Part shown: positions 32,511 through 43,500 of the stretch, in pieces
Layout: every line of letters starts with the position of its first letter
How positions within the stretch are numbered: the first letter of the stretch is position 1
Assembly: GCA_018136815.1 (NCBI GenBank)
Contig: CM030931.1
Span: forward strand, 8,842,153-8,906,152
Source of the DNA: Isochrysis galbana
Lineage: Eukaryota; Haptophyta; Isochrysidales; Isochrysidaceae
Length of the DNA stretch: 64,000 nt
Reading direction: 5' to 3'
Notes under the pieces: generated by a model
What the model was told of the DNA's origin: nothing
What the model saw: the letters and a program-made list of their open reading frames with translations, nothing else
Databases searched by the model: none
Position numbers and translations under genes: made by a program

Positions 32511-32543
32511 GCCAATTGACCCTCACGCTTATAAAAGTAGGTT

Positions 32544-32949
32544 GCCATGACCCCTACTCTAAGAGTAAATTGGGTTGCGGCGGTGAGAACTCGGGGGGGT
32601 GTTTCAATCCATCCAGAGCCATCTTTCTTACCGTCCACAGCCTACCTCACACAGCCCTCACAACCAACGGACTAGAAAAAATTGATATTCATTCATCGCA
32701 CTGCTATCCGGCACCCCTAGGCGCTCACTCAACCTCTACGCGCCAGTGCGCCAGTAGTGCAGATGTGAACGACTCGTCGCAGAGGCATAACAAGTGCAAC
32801 ATTGCAGAGCTACGCACCGGAGAAGCTCACCTGATTCAAGGGCACAGCGTGCATGGTACAACACCACGGATTTGATTTACGCAGCGTAGACCGAGCGCTG
32901 CCCCAAGGGCAGTTCGGCACTGCACCGTGCCGCGTACGGTACGCCTGCT
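32544..32949. other. Intergenic, 3' flank of the FG-GAP gene
   Basis: Nothing recognisable; probably contains the 3' UTR of the minus-strand gene. Confidence 0.45.
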
Positions 32950-35130
32950 TCACACGCGCTCGATGTGCTCGTCGCCGACGGGCACGGGCGCCAAAGAGTC
33001 GCCCGCTCGATCGCGCTCAGGAGCGTCGGAGGAGGCCAGACTTGATCGGTCGGCGGCGATCGGCGGGCCCGACTTCTCATCAGCACTCGAGAGGAGGCTG
33101 TTGGACGAACCGGGACTGTCAGGCAATTGCATCGCGTCGGAACCATAGACGATGGCAGGCTCCTCCTTCTCGGCGTCTGAAGGCAGCAGCCTCTGCGTCG
33201 AGTTAGGTCGCTCCCGTCGCGAAAGCGAGCTGGACTTCTTGGGTGGCGAGCCCGACGAGGTCGAGATCCCAGTGTGGTAGTATGCGGGCGCGAGGGCCTC
33301 ATCGGGAGCGCGCGCGCGCGCGGTGTGGCCAGGCGCGTCGCCATCAACCAGTGTGGACGAGGCGTGTTCGCCACTCGGCGAAAGGTATGTGACGTGAAAG
33401 CTCTCGAGCGAGGCAGGGGCGGGCGGCGGCTTGGAGCCCTTGGGGACAAGCACCATACGAATCAGGCAGAGGAGGACGAGGAAGAGGAGAAGCGCCATTA
33501 GTACGAGCCCCACGATGAGCCCAATACGTGTGCCGCCAACACCGGCGGGCTGCTCGTTGCCGCCAGCCAGGAAGCCGCCGGCAGGGGGAGGTGAGGGTGT
33601 GGGCGTCTCGGCGGGGGCGGGCGACTCAGGTGGAGGGGGGGGCGGCGGCGATGGTTTGGGCGGCGGGCGTGGCGGCGGTGGCGGTGGCGGAGGCGAGGGC
33701 GGCGGCGGCGGTGGCGCGGGCGGCTGAGGCGGCGGCGGCGGTGTGGGTGGCGGCCGAGGCGGCGGCGGTGGTCGCTGGGGTAGTGCCTCCGGCACACGCG
33801 GTGGAAAGGAGGGCGGTGGGCTGGGTGGCGGCGCCGGCTCGCGGTAGAGCTCTAGCAGGTGGACCGCGCCTTCACCGCTCGCTCCGACTGCGAGGAGCAG
33901 CTCGTCACTCGCGCGCGCGCTGGCCGGCTGCGGCAGCACGGCGAGCGCGGCGCCGAGGCGCGCCCCAGGAGACGGCGGGGCCAACAGGGCGCTAGAGCCC
34001 AGCTGCACCGCCGACTTGAGCACAAGCCCCGTGCCGAGGCGCAGCAGGTGCACAGCACCCGTCTGCGTTGGTTCGAGGGTCTGCGAGTTGTAGCCTCCCG
34101 CACCGACGGCGCCCGCCACCAGCTCCGTGCGGCCATCCCAGTCCAGATCAGGCACGGCGGCGAGCGCAGACTCACCGAAGCGTGTGGGCCAGCCGGCTGC
34201 ATCGGCGGCGGCTGCGCCAGCGCCGATCGGTTCCGCTACCGACGCCAGCGAGCCGTCGGGCGCTAGCTGCACGAGCCAGACCGCGCCTGATCCGTCGTGC
34301 TCGAGTCGGCCGCCGACGGCGAGCTCGGGCACGTCGGCCGCGCCCGACACAAAGGCGAGGCTCGAAGCGAAGGAGTAGGCTGAGATGGCAGGATGCAGGC
34401 GACGCCAGCTCACGAGGCCGCGCGCAGGTGAGAGGTGTAGAACGAAGACGTCGCCCTGCCGCACAGTGCCGTCTTGACCGTGGTCGACACCACAGGCGCC
34501 GACTGCGAGGTCTGAGCCTCCATCTCCGTCAAGATCTGGGAGCGAGGCGAGCGAGCATCCAAAGAGGTCTCCCCCCACGAGTGAGGGAGCGGGAACCGTA
34601 TCCAGCCCGGCACGCATCGCCCCAGGTTGGATTGTGCTCCAGTCGAGCACGGAGAGCGAGGCTGTGTCCAGCTCGAGCAGCGTGAGGGAGCCGGCGAAGG
34701 CGCCGGTGGAGAATCCCGGCGCCCCGACGGCGAGGGAAGAGGGCCCCATCCGAGCGAGGGCGGCTCCAAATGCGGCGAAGGGGGGGAGGCCGAACTGTAC
34801 GCCATCGAAGTGGGCTTGAAGCACGGGTGTGGCATCGGCGGTGTGCCGCGAGAGAGAGAGGAGAGAGAGAGAGCCAGAAGGGGGTGGAGGGGGAGAGGGG
34901 GAGGGAGGGAGAGGGGGAGAGAGGGAGGGGGGTGATGAGGGGGAGGGAGGGAGGGAGGGAGGGAGGGAGAGAGGGGAAGAGAGAGAGAGGGAGAGAGAGG
35001 CCTCGGGGGCTCCGACTGCGAGGAGGGAGGGGGTGAGGGCGGCGAGAGAGGAGCCCCACGAGGCGGTCGGCGCCAATGGGCGCAGCACGCACGGCAGGAC
35101 GAGCGGGAGGAGGAGAGGGAGGGAAGCCAT
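32950..35130 (-). CDS. Single-pass membrane protein with integrin-alpha-like FG-GAP repeats
   Basis: Intronless frame of 726 aa. Residues 1-24 are a signal peptide. The ectodomain carries about five FG-GAP-type blades, recognised by LAVGAPxxxxGxVxLL and DLDGDGxxDLAVGA (calcium-binding D-x-D-x-D-G loops), as in the beta-propeller of integrin alpha chains and related algal proteins. A ~70-residue polyproline stalk (around residues 440-520) follows, then GGTRIGLIVGLVLMALLLFLVLL as the membrane span and a ~150-residue Ser/Pro-rich cytoplasmic tail. Expected role: surface adhesion or recognition; the ligand is unknown. A Ser/Leu/Pro low-complexity insertion encoded by a (GA)n/(GGGA)n microsatellite (about 34840-35000) splits the first blade. 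It keeps the frame open but could instead be an unspliced intron. No partner beta chain is nearby. Confidence 0.8.
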   Translation of the reverse strand: MASLPLLLPLVLPCVLRPLAPTASWGSSLAALTPSLLAVGAPEASLSLSLSSPLSLPPSLPPSPSSPPSLSPPLPPSPSPPPPPSGSLSLLSLSRHTADATPVLQAHFDGVQFGLPPFAAFGAALARMGPSSLAVGAPGFSTGAFAGSLTLLELDTASLSVLDWSTIQPGAMRAGLDTVPAPSLVGGDLFGCSLASLPDLDGDGGSDLAVGACGVDHGQDGTVRQGDVFVLHLSPARGLVSWRRLHPAISAYSFASSLAFVSGAADVPELAVGGRLEHDGSGAVWLVQLAPDGSLASVAEPIGAGAAAADAAGWPTRFGESALAAVPDLDWDGRTELVAGAVGAGGYNSQTLEPTQTGAVHLLRLGTGLVLKSAVQLGSSALLAPPSPGARLGAALAVLPQPASARASDELLLAVGASGEGAVHLLELYREPAPPPSPPPSFPPRVPEALPQRPPPPPRPPPTPPPPPQPPAPPPPPPSPPPPPPPPRPPPKPSPPPPPPPESPAPAETPTPSPPPAGGFLAGGNEQPAGVGGTRIGLIVGLVLMALLLFLVLLCLIRMVLVPKGSKPPPAPASLESFHVTYLSPSGEHASSTLVDGDAPGHTARARAPDEALAPAYYHTGISTSSGSPPKKSSSLSRRERPNSTQRLLPSDAEKEEPAIVYGSDAMQLPDSPGSSNSLLSSADEKSGPPIAADRSSLASSDAPERDRAGDSLAPVPVGDEHIERV

Positions 35131-35187
35131 GGGGGGGGGGAAGGGGGGGGGGGGAGGGAGAGGGGGCGGGGGGCCACCCCCCGCTCT

Positions 35188-35266
<79 letters not shown>

Positions 35267-36319
35267 CCCCTATCTCCTCACTCTCTTCTCTCTCTCGCCG
35301 TCGTTTCTCTCTCTCTTCTCTCTCTCTCTGTCTCTGCTCTCTCTGTGTGACCTCTCTTCTCTTGTCTCTCTGTTCTTGCTCTTTTCTCTCTTCTCCTCTT
35401 CTCTTTCTTCTCTCCCTGGCTGTGGCCATCACACCTTTGATTGTCCTATTCGATTACACGGCAGAGATGCGATCCCCTCTCTCTCTCCGTTGGGAACCCC
35501 CTCCCCCAATCCGTCTATATCACCTAACCTGGCCTCCCTTTTCTGTAATCCACGGGCTCCCGCTCGCGCGCCGTGCGCATCTCCTCTTGTACTCTTCTCT
35601 AGAGAAGAGAGTTGGCCACACGAGTGAAGGGCTCGAGGCCCACCGTTTTCTAATCTCTCTCTCCTCCTTCTCTTCTCGCTTTCCCCTCTCTACTCTCTGC
35701 CTCTCTCCCCAAACGTCCATTCTCTCGCATTCAATCGTCCGAGAACCAAAAGAGGTGTGACTTGTTTGATAAAGGAATCAAGGGGATAGAGAGAGAAGAA
35801 GAGGGGGCCGCCCGCTCGTTCGAGCGGAGAGAGGGAGAGAGAGAGAGAGAGAGAGAAAGGCACGACACAGAGGGAGAGAGGAGAAAGTGGAGCAGAGAGA
35901 GAGAGCTTTGAATCTGACGGTATAATCAAAGACTACGTGTGCAGGGCGAGAGAGAGAGAGAGAGAACAACTCGATCCATCAGTTAGGGAGCGGACCGAGA
36001 AGAGCGACATTTGCAAGGAAAACGAGGGTGGAGGAAGAGATATTCGAAGGGAGAGCCCTGGTGGGCGAGACGAGAAGACTGCGCTTTCTCCCTCTCTCTC
36101 TGAGAGAGTCCTTCTTCCAAAGGTTCTCCCGACGGGGAGGGAGGGGGGGGGGAGAGAGAGAGAGAAAGAGAGAGGGGAGAGAAAGGAGAGAGAGAGGGGG
36201 GGAGGGAGAGAGAGAGAGAGAAGAGAGAGATCTGAGAAGAGAGTGGAAGCGCCCCCTCCCGTTGTTCCTAAAGACGTTGACCGGGAGGGGAGCGAGAGAG
36301 AGAGAGGAGAGAGATGAGG
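35131..36319. repeat. Pyrimidine then purine low-complexity DNA
   Basis: G-rich run at 35130-35175, (CT)n at 35190-35410, mixed sequence to about 35810, then GA-rich to 36319. No gene supported; frames are Ser/Leu or Arg/Glu. Confidence 0.8.
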
Positions 36320-36820
<501 letters not shown>

Positions 36821-37061
36821 GGCGAGCGAATGGGGGCGCCCCCCCCCCCGTTCCTCTTTTTTTTTATTTCTTTCCCCTCCCCCGTTCCTCTTTTTTTATT
36901 TCTTCCCCCCCACCCGTTCCTCTTTTTTTTATTTCTTCCCCCTCCCTCCCGCGCGCGTGCGGCCCGCGGAGGAAGGCCACTAGGGAGTAAACCTTACGAA
37001 AGCCATCGGCGGCACGGACGGTCGCGCATAGTGCGCAAAGTGCCGAGCGCGAGTCTCCTAC

Positions 37062-37149
37062 GAGCCTGGTCACTCACTCTTTTCTTCACCACTACCACCA
37101 CAAGTCCGCCATTGGCATTGAAAAAAAAAGGGTTAGGGTTAGGGTTAGG
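37062..37149. repeat. Terminus-like GAGCCTGGTCACTCACT and interstitial TTAGGG array
   Basis: 37062-37078 resembles the terminus of the palindrome at 24.6 kb. 37130-37149 is a three-copy GGGTTA array, telomere-like but internal. Confidence 0.6.
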
Positions 37150-37869
37150 TGGTAGGTGGTTCGGTGTTCGGTTTCTGGCCGATTTTAGATTTTAGGGGGT
37201 GTCGTTTTCAGTGGTAGGTGGAGGGGGGTGCCCTGAACGGGCTCAACGGGAGCACGGGCACGGGGAAAACGAAAGCCAATGGCCAAGGGCCAATGGCGGG
37301 CAATTGATTGGCAATTGTCATTTTGTCGCATTCGCGAATCGACACTCGTTAGGCTTCTCGCTTCTCTTCGCTCTTCGCTCTTCGTCGCTCGGTATTTATA
37401 TTTATGGTCATACTTATACTTCTCTGCTTTCTCTCGTTCTCGGTCAAAAGCTTCGCGCTTGGACGCATGGGATCTTGGGTAGTGGAGCGCCCTCTCTCTT
37501 TCCCTCGATGAGAAGGAAGTTTCCCCACCCTTCTTCCTCCTAGACGCCTCGCAGATAGGTTTAATTTGCTATCTCCCCTGCGTTTCTTTATCTGCTTCTG
37601 GGGGCAATCAGGTTTAATTTGCAATCTCTTCGCATCTCCCCCTTAGGCACACCGCATCTCTCTCGTCTTATTCGATAAGTCTTTTGGAATCCTGTGCGGC
37701 AGGATTGCCCCTCGTTTCCGTTATGGTGCGATTCCCCTTCCAGACGGGATCGCCGACAGATCGCCTTCTGATGATCGTCGTCCGTCGTCGTCTGGCCGGA
37801 GTGTTTGGGTTTGATTTTAGTCGAGTTACGTGAGAAAGTCGTGGGGCGAGTGTCGGAGTATTTTCCTGG
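37150..37869. other. Intergenic
   Basis: Nothing supportable except a locally repeated CAGGTTTAATTTGC motif (about 37555 and 37610). Confidence 0.45.
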
Positions 37870-38346
37870 GTGTCGTTGTCCGTCTGTCCGTCGTCCTGTC
37901 GTCAGTCGTCATCCGTCGCTCTCGTTCTCGTCGCTCTCGCTCTCGCTCTCGTAACACTCATACCCTACAATCTCTCCTCGCCTCGCCAGCCCCTGCCAAC
38001 ACAGCCCTCGTCTCACTCGCCCTCGCCTCTCGCCGCTCGTTCGATGTCGCTCTCGCCGCCGTCCTCGCCCTCGCCCAAGCCCGCCTGCCCGCCTTCCTCT
38101 GCTGACGGGCTTCAGCCCGTCAGCACCTCCGAAGTCGTCCCCTCAGCCGCGCCTGCCGCCGGCATGCCTCCTTCCTCATTGCCATCAGGCCCCATGGGCC
38201 ATCCCAATTCGTCAGGTGTAGAATCCTTCCCGGTGCGTCCCGCGCTGGACGTCTCAATGGGGGTCTTCTCCCCCACCTCTGCAACGTCGGGCATCATGCC
38301 TCCCCTCTGGACGGACATCCACCACCACCTTCGCAGTGGAAGGTGA
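37870..38346 (+). CDS. Hypothetical Ser/Pro-rich protein
   Basis: 158-aa frame, with a hydrophobic stretch near residues 15-32 (VALVLVALALALVTLIPY) encoded by a CTCTCG-type repeat, then Ser/Pro/Ala-rich sequence. No family recognised. Codon use is normal for the window in the second half (38100-38346) but repeat-like in the first. It could be a retroelement gag remnant or chance. Confidence 0.2.
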   Translation: MSLSVCPSSCRQSSSVALVLVALALALVTLIPYNLSSPRQPLPTQPSSHSPSPLAARSMSLSPPSSPSPKPACPPSSADGLQPVSTSEVVPSAAPAAGMPPSSLPSGPMGHPNSSGVESFPVRPALDVSMGVFSPTSATSGIMPPLWTDIHHHLRSGR

Positions 38347-38904
38347 TGCCCCCCCTTTCCTCGCCTCCTGATCTCTCTGCGGTCCCCCCACCATCATCTC
38401 CGCCATCGCCGCCGGAGCCCATGGGAGACAGGTGGCGGACGGCGGAGCGAGAGAGGGAGAGGGAAGGGGGGGGGGGGGGGGCGCGGGCCCCTCTTGTGCG
38501 GGGGAGGGGTCCCCCCCCTCCCCCCGCGGATGGCGATTCGCTGGCTACCCGAGGCTTCCCTCCTTTTCTTTGACTCTCTCTCCTTAGCTCTCTGCCTTGG
38601 GCGCCCCCTCGCTGCTCCGTCGCCGTTCACTATCACTAGTGTTAAAAGCTCGCTGGCGATTTGGCCGAGGGAACGGTGTTTCCCGGTCGAGTTCGACTAA
38701 TGTTAAAAAGAGTGGCATGGAGGAGGCGCGCACATGTGAGGAGAGAGAGAGAGTCTCTCTAGGCGGTTTTGTTGTTGGGGCGCGCGTGGAGAGCGCCGTG
38801 CGCACCTCTTTGGACGTGGGTTAAGGCGCACACAATAGAGAATAAATGGAGGTGAGAGAGACGAGAGACGGAAGAAGAGAGGAGAAGAGAGGGAGCGAGG
38901 AGAG

Positions 38905-39113
<209 letters not shown>

Positions 39114-39449
39114 ACGGTGTGTTGCTGGTCATGTTTTCTTTCATCAGGAGAGAGAGAGAGAGGAGGGAGAACCACCAGTGGCGAGGGGGCGGAATTGAAG
39201 AAGAGAAGTGATGTAATACTTAGTAAACTAAGATGTTGCTTGCGGCGGGGGATCCGGGGGCGAGGACGGGAGGAAGAACAGGGAGAGAGTTGGTGGGGGA
39301 GGAGGGCAGATAAAAGTAGACGGAGAAAGAGAGAAGAGTAACGGGGGCGGTGCGAGCAACAGAGAGAGAGGGGGAGGGAGGGAGGGAGAGAGAGAGAGAG
39401 CGAGAGGGAGGGAGGGAGGGAGGGAGGAGGGAGAGAGAGAGCCTCGCCG

Positions 39450-41296
39450 ATGTCTGCGCGGACGTTCGACGTGTCCTCCACCCGCCGCCGTGCCTCCCCC
39501 CCTTCGCCCTCTCCCCTCCTCCGTGTGGATGCCCAGTGGGAGACTTCCCCTCAGCTCTCACAGGAGAGGGAGGAGGGAGGCGAGAGAGAGGGGTGGGAGG
39601 GGAGAGGGGAGAGAGGGGAGAGGAGCAGGGAGCTCCGGCGCGAGGAGGGGGAAGCCGGGGGGGGCGAGGAGAGGGTAGAGGGGGCGCCCCCTGCTGCTCT
39701 GGCTGATCGGCCGTCCGCGGATGGTGTGGGGGAAGAGGAGGAGTGGAATGGGGAAGGAGAGGGAGAGGGGCTGTGGCGGAGAGCGCCGCCTCTAGTGGGG
39801 GAGGCGAGGGAAGAGGGCCAGGAGGGGGAGGAGGAGGAGGAAGGAGGTGCGTGGGGGGACACGAGCGAGCTCAGCCAGAAAAAGTCCATCGGTGGGATGA
39901 GCGAACTCATCAGGGCGATAGGACAGAATCCGGCCAAGCTCGGCCAAGGGGTCGACCTCGACGACCAGCAGGAGAAGCCCGTCGCAGAGGTGCGCTGCCG
40001 CCGGTGGTCCTCCCTCCGCCCGCGCACGATGCTAGACGCGCCAGCACCCTCCACCTCGCCCAACCCCGCAGGCCTTTTCGCCAGAAGAAGATCTTGCGCT
40101 CGACGCGATGGAGGCACTCTTACCACCCGAGCTGCTTGCCTCGACGAACCGCGAGACGCGGCTCATCTGCCTACGCGGCCGCAAGTATGATCCGCGCCGC
40201 GCGGCCAGTTTGCTCCCGAACTTCCTGGCGGTGCGCCGGGAGCTCTTTGGCGACGCGCCGCACGTGGGATCGGAGGGCGCCGTGCGCGAGCAGCTAGAGA
40301 AGGATGTACGCAGCCTCAAGGTGAGAGCCTAGGTTTCTCCTCGGGGCGCGCGGAGCGCACGACAGTGCGCCACCGCGCGAGGGGTCGGTCTGCGCTCTCT
40401 GAGACCTGGCTGCCACCCATCGTCGCCCTACTCTCAGCTTACGGCTCTCGGCAAGCTCCCATCGGGCCACACCGTCCTTGCGTTCCGCCTGCGCCTGCAC
40501 GACCCCAAGGAATCGTCGCCACTCGACCTGGCGCGCTTGTTCTACTTGACGCTCATCAAAGTGCTGCGCTCGGACACCGATGCCCAGCGCCACGGCATCA
40601 TCGTTCTCGGTGGGCTGCCCACGACGGGCCAGCAAGCCGTGTGCGTCCCTAAGCTGCACCGCTGGGGCCCCTTGGCGCTCCGCTCGTTTGGCGACCTGCG
40701 ACTGCAGCCTTCACGTGATGGTCCGTGCCGCACGTATGATTGTGACAGGTGACCAGACGAGCGTCGGGTTCAAGAATTTCGATCCTCGCGCTCCCAAGTT
40801 TGTGTTCGGCCAGCTCCTGCCGCGCATGCCTGTCCGCGTCGCACGCATCGTCCTTTTCAACCCGCCGTGGGTCTTTGGAAAGGCGCGCGCTAGCTCTGGG
40901 CCTCTCGCTGATGGGCCGCCGCAGCATCAGCCTCCGCTCCTTCCGTCTTCGGGCCCTTAGCACCCATGTGCTTCACACTTTCTCGGCTGCCTTGCGAGCG
41001 GCCCACTCTAGACACGCGGCCCTGCGACGCGCCTGGCCCTCAAATCCTGCACACCGCGTTCGAGCAGCCGCCTACCCCCTCGCCGCACACGCTATGCCTG
41101 CTCACAGGTGATACTGCCGGTCTTCCTCTCGTTGATGTCAAAAAAGCTGCGCAAGCGAATCACGATCGTGGCATCCAAGGATCCGCACAAACTGCACTCG
41201 ATGCTGACGCCCGCCGCCTTGTCGGCAGAGTACGGCGGCGTCCTTGGCTTTGACCGTGCAGCGTACACCGCCACCTTGCTCGCTGCGCCTCTCTAG
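39450..41296 (+). CDS. CRAL-TRIO (Sec14-type) lipid-binding protein
   Basis: Five exons: 39450-39989, 40072-40320, 40438-40609, 40749-40882 and 41108-41296, about 427 aa. Residues 1-180 are disordered, Glu/Gly-rich and partly microsatellite-encoded. Exon 2 gives the helical CRAL-TRIO N domain (ETRLICLRGRKYDPRRAASL). Exons 3-5 give the lipid-binding fold: HGIIVLGDQTSVGFKNFDP, then RVARIVLFNPPWVFGK, VILPVFLSLMSKKLRKRITI and LSAEYGGV, in the same order and spacing as alpha-tocopherol transfer protein and Sec14. The family binds and exchanges hydrophobic ligands (phosphoinositides, tocopherols) between membranes. The join of exons 4 and 5 needs a GC donor (GGAAAG|gcgcgc...cacag|GTGATA); it restores the exact expected length between NPPW and LSAEYGG. 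The other three introns are GT-AG. Confidence 0.85.
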
Positions 41297-41631
41297 ATAT
41301 GGCACCGGACCGCCGCTATGGGATTCAATGGGAAGGCTGGATTGTCATCCACCTGCAACTGCGTACACCTTAGTAGTGTGACGGGCTCGTGCACTCACAA
41401 CCATGGGCGGCGCAGTGGCCGCGCGGCGTGGCCGGCTGCTCCGCCACCCGAATAGCAGCGTGCGCTCCTCAACACGGAGCAGCTCAATTTTGTTTCATGT
41501 GATTGAGTGTTGGCCGGGCGTGCTTCCAAGAGAGCATCATCATCGCTGCTTAGATCATGGCCGGCGTCAACACTTCAAAAGGTTCGATCTGAATAAATGA
41601 AAATTAACTATGTTCGTACTTGGTTGCCACA
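41297..41631. other. Intergenic
   Basis: 3' flank of the CRAL-TRIO gene; nothing recognised. Confidence 0.45.
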
Positions 41632-43287
41632 AAACTATTATTATAGTTTCAACGATGGAGCCGCGCGCTGAACGCTCACAATGTGAAAAAAGGTCACCCA
41701 CAGACCAAATTCGGACGCCCCCCCCCCCCCCGGCGGCTATCTCACCGGCTCCTGGAGAGAGGCCTACCGGCCGTAGTCGTGGGTGCGTGGGTGTGAACAG
41801 TCGCCATGCCCTCCCCAATATGCAAGCGATGCGGCAAGCGGTACGACGTCGACGGGGTTGACGCGCCTGAAGAGGATCGCCCCAACCTCATCCATACGGA
41901 CGAACTCGAAGGGTTCTTCAGGTGCGTTTGCTGCGGCGTGATGCGGAAACGGACGACATCCGCAGAGGGCTCCGACGGCGAGCCATACATGTCCAACCTG
42001 GAGGAGGAGAGCGGCGGCGACGACGACGGGGACGGCGACGGCGACAATTACTCGAACGAGCGCGCCGGGCCGGGCCGCGGCTCGAGCGACCATACTCGAA
42101 AGGGTACCTGTTGAGTCGAGCGTGGCCGGAGGGCTCTGAGCCACTCCGTCGCGAGCAGCACCGGCGGCTAGCGCGGCGCTTTGGCCCTCCTCCCCGCCGG
42201 GAGTCGGGTGAATGAAATTCTGGACTGGGTCGGGCAACGGGCAACCCCATTTGGGTGTCTGGACGGGGGACGAACGGCGAACGAAGGGCGGTGGGGCGGC
42301 GAGGCGCTCCTAGCTCCTAGTGGCCCTAGAGTGTTGGATAGTAAGAGATTGTTAGACCTACAAAGGACTCTTCCCTCAGGGAGGGAGCCTAGACCGCTTG
42401 AGTGCAGCGACGCTCGAAAAAGCAAAGCTGAACCCGACACCCGAAACTAACGCCCGATAAGGCCAAACGATAACAATGCGTGTGAAAAGGAGGCTGACAT
42501 CGAAGCCCCGCCGGAAATCAGGGTGTCCGATAACGAAACATACATCACTAAAATGAACAACATATGGATCCACACCAACACAAACTACCTAGGAGAACCG
42601 GCTGACCTAGCGGGAGTCGCGTCCCCAGAGGAAACCCGACAATACCATCCCCCCGCTAGGTGGGGAGAAGGACTCAAAGGCCCGAAATACATGGAGTACC
42701 CGATTGCGGACGAGTACACTGTTGGCGGCAAAGCGCAACTCGACCGCATCACAGTCTCAGACTTAACACGAGAGCCGGAGAAAAACGTACCTAGCAACAC
42801 GCCCCAGCCGGCACGAGAGTCATGGGCTCGAAAAATTAACCTAACCCATGAAGAATGGAAACACGTGGCCAGCTTATACACCCTACCACTACTAAAGCAC
42901 ACGGACAAACACCTGCACTTCAAACACATCACCCACAGGAGACTGGGCACACGAAATCGCTTCGCCACAGCGACCACGAAAACATGCAAATTATGCAGGA
43001 AACACCACGAAAGCTCGACCCATCTGGCCAGATGCCCCGCCACAAAACAAGTCTTTGAGACCATAGAAGCGATAGCGGGGTTCACACCGAAAAACAAGAG
43101 GACCCCTAGGTAGTGCACCAGGGCCGCACCCCGCACCCCCGACACCAAGGACAAAGGAACGAGGGGGGGAAGGCAAGGGGGCGTGGAGAAGGGAGTAAGG
43201 GCGCTGGCTGATGTGCAGTAGCAGTAGGATGCGCTGTCTAGCGATAGGTGTGCGGCCCAGAACTTTCAGATCCTTTTTTTTTTTTCC
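41632..43287 (+). mobile_element. Internally deleted LINE with 5' hairpin, zinc-ribbon region and C-terminal knuckle
   Basis: 5' end: hairpin AAACTATTATTATAGTTT (41632-41649), 5 nt, then ATGGAGCC (41655). A frame in another register (41806-42114) has ICKRCGKRYDVDG and FFRCVCCGVMRKR, a two-knuckle zinc motif. From 42523 to 43113 the frame matches the C-terminal LINE region (NETYITKMNNIWIHTNTNYL; knuckle CKLCRKHHESSTHLARC) and stops after KNKRTPR. The reverse transcriptase is absent. The sense strand ends CAGATCC plus a T-run (about 43274-43287). It may be one internally deleted element or two adjacent fragments; the hairpin and the tail support one. Confidence 0.65.
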
Positions 43288-43500
43288 TGCTCGCTGTGGC
43301 GTAGAGCGCCACGACGAAGCCCGTCCTGAGGCCGCCCACGGGTCTCGCCTCATCGATCAGCGCCAGATCTGGCACTGTCAGAGGGAGGATGGCCGCGTAG
43401 GCAGCCTCAACACGGAGGCTCATCAGCCACGAGTGGACGGCCGCGCCGGTGAGCTGATCCTAGTTCTCGATGCCGAGTTCGAGAGAGGGCGAATCCTGCG
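43288..43500 (-). pseudogene. Duplicated gene fragment of unknown identity (better copy)
   Basis: Read on the minus strand: SLELGIEN, then QLTGAAVHSWLMSLRVEAAY, then LTVPDLALIDEARPVGGLRT and FVVALYATA. Homologous to 8795-8965. There is a stop in place of the EY codons. The LINE tail ends exactly against this segment. Confidence 0.5.
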
